A DNA stretch of 64,000 nucleotides from Niveispirillum irakense DSM 11586 (GTDB lineage Bacteria; Pseudomonadota; Alphaproteobacteria; Azospirillales; Azospirillaceae), in contig NZ_AUCG01000023.1 of NCBI RefSeq assembly GCF_000429645.1, positions 1-64,000 on the forward strand, given 5' to 3'. Within the stretch, counting starts at the first letter, position 1, and each line of letters begins with the position of its first letter. Made by a program: the position numbers and the translations under genes. The notes below the pieces were generated by a model, which ran no database searches, was not told the origin of the DNA, and saw nothing but the letters and a program-made list of their open reading frames with translations. This document shows, in pieces, positions 17,969 through 30,800 of the stretch.

Positions 17969-19299
17969 TGGTGGAGGAAACGGATAAGAGCCCGGCCCCG
18001 CCGGACAGTGCCACATTGCACCGCGCCATTGGTGCATCCGCCATGGGCAATGCCACGGAATGGTTCGATTACGGCATCTACGCCTATGGCGTCACCTATA
18101 TCTCCGCCGCCTTGTTTCCGGGTGATCTGGAACAGGCGGTGCTGTTTGCGTTGGCGACCTTCGCTATCTCTTTCCTGGTGCGGCCTTTGGGGGGCCTGTT
18201 CTGGGGACCGCTGGGCGACCGGATGGGCCGTAAATCGGTGCTGGCGCTGACCATCCTTTTAATGTCCGGCGCCACGCTCTGCGTCGGCTTGATCCCGTCT
18301 TACGACAGTATCGGCTATTGGGCGCCCACCCTGCTGGTGCTGTTGCGGATGATCCAGGGCTTTTCCACCGGCGGGGAATATGGCGGTGCCGCGACCTTCA
18401 TGGCGGAATATTCCCCCGATGACCGCCGGGGCTTTTTCGGCAGTTTCCTGGAATTTGGCACGTTGGCGGGCTTTTCGCTGGGGGCTGGGTTGATGCTGGG
18501 CTTTTCCCTGCTGCTGGGGGAACAGGCGATGTATGAATGGGGCTGGCGCGTCCCCTTCCTGATCGCGGCGCCTATGGGCCTGATCGGCATGTATCTGCGA
18601 TCCCGGATCGAGGATACGCCCGTCTTCCGGGAAGCCGAAGCGGCGGCCGAGGCGGCGGAGCGCCGGGCCCCCGGCCTGGGCGAACTGGCACGCCGTCACT
18701 GGCGCCCGCTGCTGGTGGTGGGGGGGCTGGTCGTGGCGCTGAATGTCGTGAATTACACGCTGCTCAGCTATATGCCGACATATCTGCAACGGCGCATCGG
18801 CCTGACCCATGATCAGGCGCTGATCGTGCCGATCATCGGCATGCTATTCATGATGGTGTTTCTGCCCTTTGCCGGGCGCTTGTCCGATAAGGTGGGAAGG
18901 CGGCCCTTGTGGAAATTCTCCCTGATCGGGCTGTTGGTGCTGGTGGTACCGCTTTACATGCTGATGTCGCAGGGGCTGATGGGGGCGATTGTGGGGTTTG
19001 TGTTGCTGGGGCTGCTCTACGTCCCGCAACTGGCGACCATTTCGGCCACCTTTCCGGCCCTGTTCCCCACCCAGGTACGGTTTGCCGGTTTCGCCATCGC
19101 CTATAATATCTCCACCTCCCTCTTTGGCGGCACGGCACCCGTTATCGGTAGCGGCCTGATCGACCTGACCGGTAATGAACTGATGCCGGCCTTCTACATG
19201 ATGCTGGCTTGCCTTGTCGGGTTGGTGGCGCTGCGCTTCATGCCGGAAACGGCGGGGCGCTCACTGCGGGAAGATCATTTCACGCCTGTGCGGGGCTGA
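17965..19299 (+). CDS. MFS metabolite:H+ symporter (ProP/ShiA family)
   Basis: A 444-residue inner-membrane transporter of the metabolite:H+ symporter group. It has the family opening ASAMGNATEWFDYGIYAYG, loop 2-3 PLGDRMGRKSVL, RMIQGFSTGGEYGGAATFMAEYSPDDRRGFFGS (read in parts) and GRLSDKVGRRPLW. Relatives carry proline/betaine, dicarboxylates, shikimate or oxoglutarate. Next to gab genes it may bring in GABA or a related compound. Starts are ATG 17965 or 17968, coupled to the leader ORF before it. gabD follows 129 bases later. Confidence 0.88.
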   Translation: MMVEETDKSPAPPDSATLHRAIGASAMGNATEWFDYGIYAYGVTYISAALFPGDLEQAVLFALATFAISFLVRPLGGLFWGPLGDRMGRKSVLALTILLMSGATLCVGLIPSYDSIGYWAPTLLVLLRMIQGFSTGGEYGGAATFMAEYSPDDRRGFFGSFLEFGTLAGFSLGAGLMLGFSLLLGEQAMYEWGWRVPFLIAAPMGLIGMYLRSRIEDTPVFREAEAAAEAAERRAPGLGELARRHWRPLLVVGGLVVALNVVNYTLLSYMPTYLQRRIGLTHDQALIVPIIGMLFMMVFLPFAGRLSDKVGRRPLWKFSLIGLLVLVVPLYMLMSQGLMGAIVGFVLLGLLYVPQLATISATFPALFPTQVRFAGFAIAYNISTSLFGGTAPVIGSGLIDLTGNELMPAFYMMLACLVGLVALRFMPETAGRSLREDHFTPVRG

Positions 19300-19428
19300 T
19301 CCCTCTGTTTGCCGTCCCCGGCACTGGTGACATGGGGTCACCGCCGGGGGCGGTTTTGGCATCTCCCGTCCGGCACGGTCCCTTGCCTAAGGTGAAGGCA
19401 ACCGAACAGTGCCGGAAAGCCAAAACAG

Positions 19429-20910
19429 ATGCCGCATTTCCAACCGCCCCCGATCCGCCGGAACGACCTGTTCCGCCAGTCCGCCTTCATCAATGGGGAA
19501 TGGGTTGGCGGCAGCGCGCTTTTGACCGTCACCAATCCGGCGACCGGCATCGCGATTGGCACCGTGCCCGACCTGGGCACGGCGGCGACCGAGGCGGCGG
19601 TGACTGCCGCCCACGCCGCCCAGCCGGCATGGCGGGCGCTGTCTGCCAAGGAACGTGGGCTGGTGCTGCGCCGCTGGGCTGCCCTGGTGCAGGAAAATGA
19701 AGGCGATCTGGCCCGTATCCTGACCTGGGAGCAGGGCAAGCCCCAGGCTGAGGCCCTGGCCGAGGTGCGGTCCACGGCGGCTTTCCTGGAATGGTATGGC
19801 GACGAGGCGCGGCGGGTTTATGGCGAGACCCTGCCCGGCCACCGGGCGGACAAGCGGATGATCGTCACCCGTACCCCGGTGGGGGTGGTGGCGGCCATCA
19901 CGCCCTGGAATTTCCCCTCGTCCATGATTGCCCGCAAGGTGGGCCCGGCCCTGGCCGTGGGCTGCACCATGGTGCTGAAACCGTCGGAACTGACGCCCTA
20001 TTCCGCCCTGGCGCTGGCCGTGCTGGCCGAACAGGCGGGCGTGCCCGCGGGTGTGTTCTCCATCGTCACCGGCCGCCCGCAGGCCATTGGTGATGTGATG
20101 GTGGAAGATACGCGCATCGCCAAACTGTCTTTCACCGGATCTACCAAGGTCGGCAAATATCTGGCCGGTCGCTGCATGGAGACGATGAAGCGCATTTCCA
20201 TGGAGCTGGGCGGCAATGCGCCCTTCATCGTGTTTGATGATGCCGATCTGGATGCGGCCATCGAAGGCGCGATGCTGGCCAAGTTCCGCAATGCCGGCCA
20301 GACCTGCATCTCTGCCAACCGGTTCCTGGTGCAGGATGGCATTTATGACCGGTTCGCCGCGCGGCTGGCGGAGCGGGCGGCGGCCCTGAAGCTGGGCGAC
20401 GGGCTGCTGGCGGCAACCCAGATGGGGCCGCTGATCAACAGTGCCGCCATCCAGAAGGTGGCCCGCCATGCCGATGATGCCGTGCGCCGCGGTGCCCGCA
20501 TCCTGACCGGTGGGGCCACGCCCGATGCGGAAGGGCGCTTTTATGAGCCGACCGTGCTGGTGGATTTGCCGCCCACGGCTGATATGACGCGGGAAGAGAC
20601 GTTCGGCCCGCTGGCCGCCCTGCGTCGCTTCCACACGGAGACGGAGGCGCTGTCCATCGCCAATGACACGCGCGCTGGCCTTGCCGCTTATTTCTACACA
20701 CGCGATCTGGCCCGCGCCCACCGCCTGTCGGAAGCGCTGGAATATGGCATGATCGGCGTCAATACGGCCCTGTTGACCAGCGAGGGTGCGCCCTTTGGCG
20801 GGGTTAAGGAAAGCGGCGTGGGCCGGGAAGGCGGCTTTTACGGGCTGGATGATTATCTGGACATCAAATCGATCTGCATCGACGTGCCGCCGCTGGCACC
20901 GGGGGCCTGA
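19429..20910 (+). CDS. gabD: Succinate-semialdehyde dehydrogenase
   Basis: A 493-residue aldehyde dehydrogenase of the GabD type that oxidises succinate semialdehyde to succinate with NAD(P)+. It shows FINGEWV, ITPWNFPSSMIARKVGPALAVGCTMVLKPSE, FTGSTKVG, the general base Glu259 (MELGGNAP), the nucleophile Cys293 (NAGQTCISANR) and EETFGPLA. Length fits. GGAAAG lies 8 bases before ATG 19429. It completes the GABA shunt with gabT at 14933. The PaiB-like gene begins at the base after its stop. Confidence 0.93.
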   Translation: MPHFQPPPIRRNDLFRQSAFINGEWVGGSALLTVTNPATGIAIGTVPDLGTAATEAAVTAAHAAQPAWRALSAKERGLVLRRWAALVQENEGDLARILTWEQGKPQAEALAEVRSTAAFLEWYGDEARRVYGETLPGHRADKRMIVTRTPVGVVAAITPWNFPSSMIARKVGPALAVGCTMVLKPSELTPYSALALAVLAEQAGVPAGVFSIVTGRPQAIGDVMVEDTRIAKLSFTGSTKVGKYLAGRCMETMKRISMELGGNAPFIVFDDADLDAAIEGAMLAKFRNAGQTCISANRFLVQDGIYDRFAARLAERAAALKLGDGLLAATQMGPLINSAAIQKVARHADDAVRRGARILTGGATPDAEGRFYEPTVLVDLPPTADMTREETFGPLAALRRFHTETEALSIANDTRAGLAAYFYTRDLARAHRLSEALEYGMIGVNTALLTSEGAPFGGVKESGVGREGGFYGLDDYLDIKSICIDVPPLAPGA

Positions 20911-21522
20911 ATGTATGTGCCGCCGCAATACCGGGCTATGGACCCGGCTGCCATCATCCATCGCTATCCGTTCGCCCAGTTCATCACCGGGGGCGGCGAT
21001 GCGCCCCTGATGGCGACATCTACGCCCATCTGCTTTGAACGTGATGGCGACGAGACCCGACTGGTTGGCCATCTGTCACGCGGTAACCCGCAGGCAGCGA
21101 CGCTGGAAGAGGGGATGCCGATCCTGGCCATCTTCGCCGGACCCCATGCCTATATCTCCCCCGCCTGGTACCGGGAAAAGCCGGAGGTGCCGACCTGGAA
21201 CTATGTCACCGCCCAGGTTCGGGGCCGGCTGACCCCCATTGATGATGGGGAAGGGCAGTTGGCCGTGCTGCGCCGCACGGCAGCGGTGGCGGAACAGGGT
21301 GCGCGTGATCCGTGGCGGCTGGAAAAGGCCCCGGAAGGGCGCGTGGACTTCCTGCTGCCCATGATCCGATCCTTCCGCATCCATGTGGAGGCGATTGAGG
21401 GCGCAACCAAGCTGGGGCAGAAACACCCGGTCGGTGACCGGATGCGCGTGATCTGCGCCCTGACGGCCAAGGGTGGGGGGACGGAAACCGACCTCGCCCG
21501 GCTGATGGCAGATGCCATCTGA
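20911..21522 (+). CDS. FMN-binding PaiB-like protein
   Basis: A 203-residue protein of the PaiB / FMN_bind_2 family: MYVPPQYRAMD start, FAQFITGGGDAPLMATSTPI, GHLSRGNPQ, ILAIFAGPHAYISPAWY, PTWNYVTAQVRG and the C-terminal EGATKLGQKHP. PaiB was named as a negative regulator in Bacillus, but the fold is a flavin-reductase-like split barrel and the true role is often unclear. It starts at the base after the gabD stop, so the pair is one unit; involvement in polyamine or GABA metabolism is plausible. Confidence 0.88.
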   Translation: MYVPPQYRAMDPAAIIHRYPFAQFITGGGDAPLMATSTPICFERDGDETRLVGHLSRGNPQAATLEEGMPILAIFAGPHAYISPAWYREKPEVPTWNYVTAQVRGRLTPIDDGEGQLAVLRRTAAVAEQGARDPWRLEKAPEGRVDFLLPMIRSFRIHVEAIEGATKLGQKHPVGDRMRVICALTAKGGGTETDLARLMADAI

Positions 21523-21630
21523 CCGGCTGGGGGGCCGTGGTCGATGGTGCCGCGGCCCCCCTGTCCTTCCAGAGTTGATCCGGCTGATGGCCTTGGCGGA
21601 ACAGACGGCGGCTTTGCCCCGTGCCCTGTC

Positions 21631-21792
21631 GGATCTGGCCATATAGCGGATCGCGCTCAAAATCTCCCGAAGGTCAACATCCCGCTTCCGGTCCGTCAGG
21701 CCGGGCGGCGGCAAAAACGCTGCGATCCGTGACCATTCCTCATCTGTCAGGTCCGTCGGGTAGCGCTTCGTCTTCTTCTCGATCTCGGCCAT
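21631..21792 (-). pseudogene. N-terminal remnant of an IS5-family transposase
   Basis: From ATG 21792 the minus strand encodes the start of an IS5-type transposase (YPTDLTDEEWSRIAAFLPPPG, LREILSAIRYMARS) for about 54 codons. After that the frame runs on into unrelated sequence up to the PaiB gene, and the DDE catalytic part is absent. The element was cut here. It abuts the 3' end of the 3405-residue gene (stop at 21885), so it marks the left edge of the accessory island. I could not define its terminal repeats. Confidence 0.8.
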
Positions 21793-21884
21793 CCGGCCAC
21801 GGCCCGCTCGCGTCCACATCCCAAGCTTGAATGACGCCAACAACACAGCTTCAAGCCTTGTCAAACGGCCTCTGACCGGTGGCA

Positions 21885-24800
21885 TTATTCGACGTTTGCC
21901 ATAGACAGATAAAGATTCGGTAGCCTGATCAAGGTGGTGCTGGCCGATGTCGCAGCGGCGAACAGATAGACCGTCACCAGAATCTCGGCACTCTCTGACG
22001 GGCTGGGCTGGGCGGCTGCCCATTGGGTGAAGGCGTCGGCCAAATTGTCGGCATAATCAGCAATGGTGAGGCCACTGTCCGCCACATCTGTCAATTGGAC
22101 GGTGGTGCTGACCGTCACCGGTTGCGTTGCATAGGCGGTCTGGGTCACACCGGTCGCGTCCTTTCCCTTGTAAAGGGCAAAGCGGTATCCCAGCACGACC
22201 GCTATACGCGGATCTGCGGCGGTACCCGCAATCTCCGTCAGCAGGGCATCCAACCAACCGCCAAGGCTTTTATCCGCGGGGGCCACGATGGAAGCGATGT
22301 CGTAGCCGGTGGACGGGCCGGAAATGACCGGCGCTACCGGCTGCGGAAACTCCACTTCAGCCGTAGTCAGGATGAAATCGAGCGCGATAATGCCCCCGCT
22401 GGGGCCCGCCAGGTCGGCATTGCGGGTCACATAGACGGAAGTCTGCGCATTGTGGAACAGCCGCACATCCAGACCGGCGATGGAAATCTGCAGATCGACT
22501 GGAGTGTTGGTCGCGACGGGCGTGAAGGTGACCGACAGCGAAGACCCGGAGGTCGAGGCGGTCGCTGTGCCAGTTGCCGCATTGGTCACGGTGGCCGACA
22601 GGGTGGCGCCTGCCGGCAGGTCCGTGGCGGAAATGGACAGGGTCCACTGCCCCGTATCCGGGTCCGTCTCCTGCATCTGGATGGAAAGTACCGTCGGCGG
22701 CATGGTTTCCACGGCCGACAGCATTGCCATGCTGGTCGAAGCGTCGCTCCAGGTCGTATTGTAGCGCAGCCCGTCAACCAGATCGGCAAGCGCTTCGACG
22801 ATTTCCGCCGCGTTCTCGCCGTCATCGAGAAGTTCGGTCAGCACCGGCTGAATCTGGGCAGCCCCCGCCTGAAACCGGACGGAAGCCTGCGCCAGGGTCA
22901 GGGCCGGCGTTGCCGCCGCCAGTGTGACCCTGGCCGCCTGCGCCGTGCTTTGACTGTCCAGATTATATTTGATGGTCAGGGTGGCAACATCCTGCGCTAC
23001 CGGCTCGACGGATAGGGTGGCGCCATAGGTCCAGTCGAATAGGGCATCGAAGGATGCCGCCGTTCCGGCCGCCGTGGCCGTCTGGCTGTCGAGGGTGGGC
23101 GTTTCCGGGAAAAAACGATCCACCACGGGCAGCGCCACATCCCCGCTTCCGATCGCCAGGGATACGGGGATCGCCAGGGCGAGCCAGGTTTCACCATCAC
23201 TTCCCGCCATCCCGACATGGCTGACGCTGAAGGTCAGCGGGGTTTCCAGCGTGGCATCTGCGGTCAGGTCGCTCGGCTGGAAGACGAAGGGAAGCAGGGC
23301 CGCCGCAGTTTCCAACCCGTCATCGGACAGGGTTAGCTGCGATGTCGTCGAAAGGGCGCCGCTCGACCCGTCCGACGGTGCTACCTGCCCCCACAGCGTC
23401 AGGCCGAGCCCTTGCCAGCCCTCCGGCAGCGTCTTATCCCAGGTTGCCGGGAAGGTGAAGACGCCGTCGATCGCATAAGCGTCGGACAGGGCGTTCTGCA
23501 GGCGGTCGGCATAGGTCTCCTGGGCCAGACTCTCGGCATCCGCGTCGCTGTCCGCCTGATCCTCGAACAGATAACGAAGCTGTTTCTCACTGTAGAGCTG
23601 CCCCAGCGCCGCCCGGCCAGAGACGAGGCGGCGATAATCGTCGGGATCGGCCTTATAGGAGGCTGCGGCATAGCTGCCGCCGAGGATCTGGTCAATGAAG
23701 GAGAAGCTGGATTGCAGCAGGCTGTCGCAGTCGACGGAGGAGTAAGCCGTCTCTGCGCTGCCACCGGTGCCACCGGCGAAACTGTATAACGGAATGGCGA
23801 CCGTTCCCGATTGCAGGCTGGTATAGGCGGGTGCTGGCGCGAAATAAGTGGCGTTGCCGGCGATTTCCGGAGCCAACAAGGATGCGGCGATGGCCCAAAG
23901 CTGGCTGCCGTCGGAAACGCCGCTGGCCAGCACCAGTTCCGGGAAATCAGCCTGGAACCGGGCTGCGAAGGCCTGCAGCCCTTCCGTCATGTCCGCGGTA
24001 GCAGGTGCCGTTACAGCGGCGATGCCAGGCAGCAGGGCCGCATCGGTGGCGTCCACATTGGCCACACGCATCAGGGTCAAATCCACCGTGATGGCAACAG
24101 GAGGCATCCCGGTCGTCGCTTGCGCAACGGTGCAGGTCAGGGTGACAGGGTCCGGCAGTTGGTCCGTTTCCCCGTCGAGATAAAGGGACACGCCCGCCAC
24201 ATAGGCGGTGATCGCCTGCTGCCCAGCCGCATCGATAATGGTGACGGTGTTCGGCGCCAGTGAACTGGTGATCTGGAATGCCACATCCGCCGCCCGGCTG
24301 AGTTGCCAGAGCGCCTGCTCATAGAGCGGCCGCGCCGTGTCGGCATTGGTGTCCAGGATGGTCTGGTCGATGCTGAGCGTGAGGACCAGTGTCGCGACCG
24401 TTTCGCCGGGCTCCCATAGAAGCTGGCTGCCGATCCAGGAAGTTGGTCCGATCAGCAGGTCAGTATATGTCTGCGCGACGGTGAACGGCGCCAGATCCGT
24501 GGTGGTGGCATTGCCGAAAGAATCGCGGATCTGGGCGGTCACGGTTGGTATGGTGCCGACTGCGGCATAGGGATCGTCGCTTGGCCCCGTCGCCAGCAGA
24601 TTGGTCAGCGGCACCGACATGAAATAAGTCCATGTATCGCCGTCGTCGGAAGGGCTGGCGGGTGGAGCGAAGCCGAGATCGGCATAACCGGTGCCGGTGA
24701 TAGCAACGCTGAAGATGCTGTAGAGCTGGTCGAGCCAGGTCTGGCGCTCGTCGCTGTCGCCGCTCGGATCGGGATTAGGCCGGGTGACTGAAATCGGCAG

Positions 24801-27800
24801 GATCCCGGGATCGTAGGAAGGCTGGTAGCTCAACGCCGTCGTCGAAACCGCATACATGCCCGATCCGTCCAGCGTGTCGGCTGATTGCGCCACCAGAAGG
24901 ACTGTATCCCCGGCCATGGAAGCCGTCGCCATCGATCCGCTGACCGCCGTCCCACGCCGTGCCAGGATCGCTACATCAGCCGTCACGCTGCCGGAGAACA
25001 GGGCTGTCAGGCCCTGATCCTCGGTAAGCAGCGTCAGGTAATAGCCGGCGGCGTTGGTCTGGCTGAAGTTGATCAGGATCTGAAGCGCATCTACCACATC
25101 TGTGAAGGCGGCATCTGCAACCGAATCTCCTTGTCCTGTATCGTCTGCCAGGGCGGAGGAGTAGACCGCTTCCGTCGACGGCGTTCCTTGAGTGGAAAAA
25201 TTCGTACAGAGCAGAACGGTGTCGGCTGCTATGTTGCTGCCATCGACATAGCCTCCGGCGGTCGGCAGCAGCAGCGTCAGACTATAGGTCATGCCGTCCT
25301 GGACAGCACTCTGTAGTTCATAGAGTGTATCCACGTCACCGGTCGCGATGCCCGCCAGGGCATAGGTGGTCTCATCCTGCGACCCGTCGGAATAAGTGAC
25401 CTTTCGCAGGGTGACGGTGAGCAGCGCCCCCCATTGGATATCAGCGGCAACCGCTGTCCCGGAACCGCCCGTCGTGCCTTCATAGAGCATCACCGTGCCG
25501 GGCGCGGCAAGCAGGCTCGCCGGAATGTCGGCCAGGGTGCTGGCGACGGCGCCCGTCGGCTGATAGCCGGTGAAGGTGGAGAAGACATAGGATGTGGCGC
25601 TGGCGGTCAGCGTCGAGGACGGCTGCAAGGCCAGGGGCGCATCAACGCTGAGGTCGAGTATCTCGTTGATGTTATCGGCGGAGAAGGCGCCCAGCACGCC
25701 GGCATCGACGCTGAGCCAGCCGCCGCCAGCCCCAGGTTGCACCGTAAGATCGACGCCGGTGGACCAGGTGCCCGACCCGGAGTCCGGCGTGATGGCGGAG
25801 AGTGCCGTCTGCTGGCCCGAGGCTAGATAGAGCGCTTCCCGGTCGGAACCATCCGCCACCGTCACCGGCACCTGAACGCCCCCGCGGAAGCTGATGGTGA
25901 CGCCGGACGCGGTCTGGTCGAAGGTCAACGCGTCCCATTGCTCCTGGGTGATCATGTCCAGGGTGACGGCACCGGTCTGGGACAAGGCCTCGCTGCTGCC
26001 GCTCTGCAGCAGATATTCGAAATAGGCGAGGAAGACGTATGTTGCGAGCGAGGCGGGTGCGCTGTCCGGGGAAAGAGATGCCGTGTTGTCGTCTTCCCCA
26101 GAAACCTGGAACAACGCGTTATAGGCGACGACCGCATCCTCATAGGTCACCGGCTGCATGTTCCAGGCGGCGAAGTCGGTAATCGGCTGCATTGTGCCGT
26201 CGGTTTTGGCCCCATAGGAAATCAGGTCGGGAATCATGGCGAAGGTGATTGCCGACTGCTCGCCGTCACTGGCCGGAACGGCAGCGATGGTCACAGACGT
26301 GAAGCTCTCCTCGAAGAAGGAGACGAGGGTGGCGTAGGTGAGCTGGGTCGTCGGCTCGTCACCGTCATAGAGCCGGCTGAGACGCGGCTTAGCGCGCAGC
26401 CGGCCATGCAGGTTCCGCAATGCGGAGACAGTGAGGGTTCCGTCCGTGCCCGTTTCCCCCGCCTGTTCCAGGGCCCATTGCAGCAGGGTGCGCATCAGCA
26501 GGTTGAAGGTGCAGTTCGGGTTCGACTGTGCATAGTCGATGGCGAGATTGAACAGCACCTGCGGCGTGCCGGATTTCCCGGCCTCGTAGGTGAGGGTCAG
26601 TTCGGGCAGGAACCAGAGGGTCAGTGGGACCGTGGAGGTAGCTGCCGACTGCGACACCTGCGGCAATGTCCGCCGCTGCCGCCAAGCGATCGGCTCATAG
26701 GCGGTGGAGGCCAGGGCCGCCGATTGCGGGCTCGTCTCAAACGACCAGGGCAGGACCGTGCCGACCGCCACGTCTGAGGAGTAAGTGAAGCTGATCTTGA
26801 TGGTGAAAAAGCCGAGCTTGATCCGGATGGAAGCCCCGACCTTCACATGCACGGTTGTCGACAGCGACACGGGCTCGCCATAGTCGAAGCTGATGGCCCG
26901 TGACAGGCTGATCGACACATGTACCGAGGCAGAAACAAGCCCGAAATCCACTGTTCCATAGAGCGCGCCGGAGAAGCCAAGGGTAATGGTAGCGTTGAAC
27001 TGGGAGGGCGTCCGGTCGCCCTGATCGGTGACGGGATCGTCAGAAGTGCTGTTCGGGTCGTATCCCGTGCCATAGCCGGCGATGGCAGTGAAGCCGCCCG
27101 TATAGGTCAGCGACCAGTTGCCCTTCAGCATGCCGTCATCGACGCTGCCGGTGGCCGACATCGACATGGAAGCCGAGACGCCACAGGCATAGTTCACAGG
27201 CTTCCAGTTCGAGGGCAGGGTCGTACCGGTTGACAGGCTATACAGCTTGAACCCGCCCTGACCGGTGAGGCTGAGATAGGCGGGAGTGGACAGGGCAATG
27301 GAGCCGGGTGTGCTCAAATCATCCGAATAGCCGAAATTCAGTTCCCAGGCCCCATCGGTGTAAAAGGAGAGTTCCATGTCCGGAAACTGAAACTGAAACG
27401 GTCCGAAGGACATCACCCGTTCCGTCTTGGACTTGAAGGATGCCGAGAAGACGCCTCGCGTATCGCTGAGCCGCTGATAGGGAAGGATTTCGTCGATTCC
27501 CAGTCCCTTGAAATGGGCGGCATAGGGCCCCGGATCGGCAAGCGTCACATCCAGCGTGATCTCGTCCAACAAGGATGCCGTGACGGCCACGATGGCGCCG
27601 GCCGAGGACTGGTTCATCGCCGTCCACTGGAAAGTCTGATAGTCCACGGCTGCCGTGTCGGCCAGCCAGGCGATCAAGGCCGTCGGGTCGGTATCGGTGG
27701 TGGCGGGCGCCACATTCTGAGTGATGGCGCCGTAGTTCAGTTGAAGCCGGAATGAATCCGTCACTGCCTGTATCAGGGCGTCGACATCATCGACCATCGC

Positions 27801-30800
27801 ATAGGCGTCCAGCACGGCATAATAGACCTCGTCCGCCGTGTAGGCGATCTGTGTCATCAGCTTGACCGCGTCCTCATAACCGGCGCCAAGCGCCTTCAGC
27901 GCTGCGGCGGTCGCATCGGCCTCCATGCGGAACAGATCATTGGCGACGGCCCGCGCCCAGTCCGCGGTATCTTCCAGCAGATCTTTCAGCAGGGTTTCCG
28001 CATTCTGAATGACCCACTGGGTGATCGTCTCCATCAGCGCGTCGAGATCGCCGAGAGTGAAAGCAATCGACGCCGTGAATGTCTGGTCGCCCCAGGTGAA
28101 GACAATATTGCCGACGAAACTGGCGTTTAGAGCCTCGCTTGCCGCATAGGGGAAGCTGACGGTAAATTGGACGCCCATGCTGGTGTCGAGTTTAATGGCC
28201 GGAAGCACCATGACGCCGCCGATCGAATAAGAATCCGTCGTCGCAGTGATGGCGAAGGACAATGGGAAACTGGCGGTGAAGCCCTCCTGCTCGTTGATCA
28301 GGCAGGTCATGGAGGCGCTGAGCGCGGCGCAGGATGTCCCATCGCCGCTGAAATCCGGCAGGGTCAACGACAGGTCCAGATAGAAGCTCAGTCCGCTTGT
28401 CAGGATTTCGACCAGGGCGCCTGCGGACAGGATGCCCAGCAGCGTCACATCGGCATCCAGCCGGAAATAAGGTTCGGTGTCGCCATCCTGATAGGTGCAG
28501 AGCGCCACCGACGGACCCTTGTCCGGGTCGCTGCAGGCGGTGATGGTGAGCAGGCTCCAGGCGCTGCCGCCGGGGATCACCGGATAGGAAACAGGGTCGC
28601 TGGCGGTGGCGTTGAACTGGAGCCCCCAATAGCCAGCCCAATTGCCGCTGCTAAGCGGCTTCAATTTGGCGTAGATGTCGAATGTCATGCCCACCAGCAG
28701 CAGACGGGCGCCGAAACCATAGCCCTCATAGAAGGTCATGTTTCCCAACGTCGTTGTGGCAGGAACCACATAGATCCACGGATCAATGGACAGGCTGTAG
28801 GAAACCGGGTTGGTCGTCTCCTCAATCAGGTGGAAAATGTCGCCGGTCGTATAGTCGGCGATAAACCACTCATTGTTGGGATCGTCGATATTCTGTCGGA
28901 CCACCACCTGGGTCACACAGGTGGAACTGGAGGTTTCCGGCCCCATCGGGTAGCCCAGCTCGGTCACCAGCGACCGGAAGGCATCCGGAATCTGATACTC
29001 GTTGAGGGCGTCGAAATCCGCCTGGGTCAGGGTTGTCGTCGCGCTGGCTACGTCCAGCGGGATCGGTTCAACCCCGTAGACATCCAGCGTCTCCTGCAGC
29101 AGGGACGGAATTGTCGTGTTGGTTGCCCAGGCCAGCATCTTCGAGAAGGACATGAAGTCGATCTCGCTGAAACTGCCGATAAACAGGCTGTCCTGGGGGC
29201 TTACCCCATTGAAATAGATGGAGAGGTAGGCCTGCATGTCGAGGGGAGTGTAGGACAGAAAGCCGGTCAGCCCGAAGGACGGGACCGGCTCCCCGGCGAT
29301 TTCCCCAATGCCCAGCAGCAGGCCCATCTGACCGACCACCAACCCTTCGATGTCGAAGGGCTCATACCAAGTGGAATTCATGAAGATGGCGGCGAACCCC
29401 GTCACCGCGCCGAGATTTTCGATGAAGGCGATCTCGCCCAGGAAATTCAGCGTGTCGTGTCCGGCATCGGTGGACGGGATCACGCGCCCTGTGCCTGGAT
29501 AAAGCGACAGATCAACACTGACCAGCACCTCGTAATAGCCGAGTTCCGTCATGGTGAAGGCGACGGAGGCGCCGTTCAGGGTGGTCGATTCACCGAGGGT
29601 CCACGCGATATTCTCAATGGCGCCAGCAAATTCGAACAACCAGTTCCCGAAATCGTCGTAATAAAAGCCGATGACGATATCGAGCGTCGCCGTATCCGTT
29701 GTCATCAGGGACATGGCGCCGTAGGTCGTGCTGTCGTCGCAGGCGGTCCAGGAGAAGGTGCCAGTGAACGTGATGCCGGGATAAATTCCTGGAAACCCCG
29801 ATGACCCGACCGGTGGCTGGTAGGTCGTGCTGCGGAAATTGGCGTAGGTAATCGTCATCGTCGTCGACAAGCCGAAACTGTAGACTTCATCCGTGTCGAA
29901 CAGGCTCAGGTCTTCGGCGATGCCGGCGAAGAATCCAGGCGTCAGTGTGAATTGCACGCCGGCCGCGAAGCCAAACCCTGCACCATTGTTCACCACCGCC
30001 GGGAGCTGCTGGTAAAAGCCGGCCATGCCCACGTCACTCGTCGCGGCACTGCCGATAATGGTGAAGATTTTGTGGGTGAAATCATAGGATACGGTCAGTG
30101 AGGCGCCGGTCTCCAGGTTCGGCTGGATCGTGGTGTTGCCGGGATAGTTTTCCTGCGTATTGCCGAAGGTCGCGACGAAGGCGTTCCAGTCATAGGCGGC
30201 ACCGCTCGCAAACGTCCCGGTCAGCAGCGTTACTGTCGGTCCCCAGACATAGCTGACATCAAAAGTGAGGCCGGCGATGGCGACATCCCCGACAATGCTG
30301 CCAGTCCATGTGGCGCAAGAATCTATCGACTGGATGTCGAAGCCGAAATCGCCGCCAAGATTGACGCCGCAGGCCAGCAGATCCCAGGCAACCGATCCCG
30401 ACACGGCGACCGCCCCGGTCGCCTCGACCCCGGTGCCGCTGCTGATCGACAGGGCGAAGGATTCCACGGTCAGGGCAAGCGAGAATTCATTCGGGGTCGC
30501 GACATCGCCCAGAAGCTGGTTGACGACATCGGAAACGATGACGACCTGCGCATTCAACAGGTTGCCGCTGAAGAGCATGGCTGTTTCGGTTATCCGCGCC
30601 GAGATCCCGAACCGCCAGTTCTCGACCGAGAAGATGCCGGACAGTGCGTAGGATGAGCCGGAGGCCGTGCTGTAGGCCATCTCAAGCGATGCAGAGTTGA
30701 GGATGACATCCACCCCCGACAGGGTGATCGCGGCGTCGGCCGTGCATGAAAACACGACGTCGCTGGTGTAATAATCCAGCGAAACGCCGAAATCGCTGAA

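Noticed and set aside
19387-21072. A 561-codon minus-strand frame over gabD
   Set aside because: Antisense shadow of gabD with no recognisable motif; gabD has all catalytic residues.
28167-29804. A 545-codon open frame on the + strand inside the giant gene
   Set aside because: It is the antisense of the 3405-residue frame, is rich in Gly/His/Arg/Gln as expected for such shadows, and has no domain or ribosome site.
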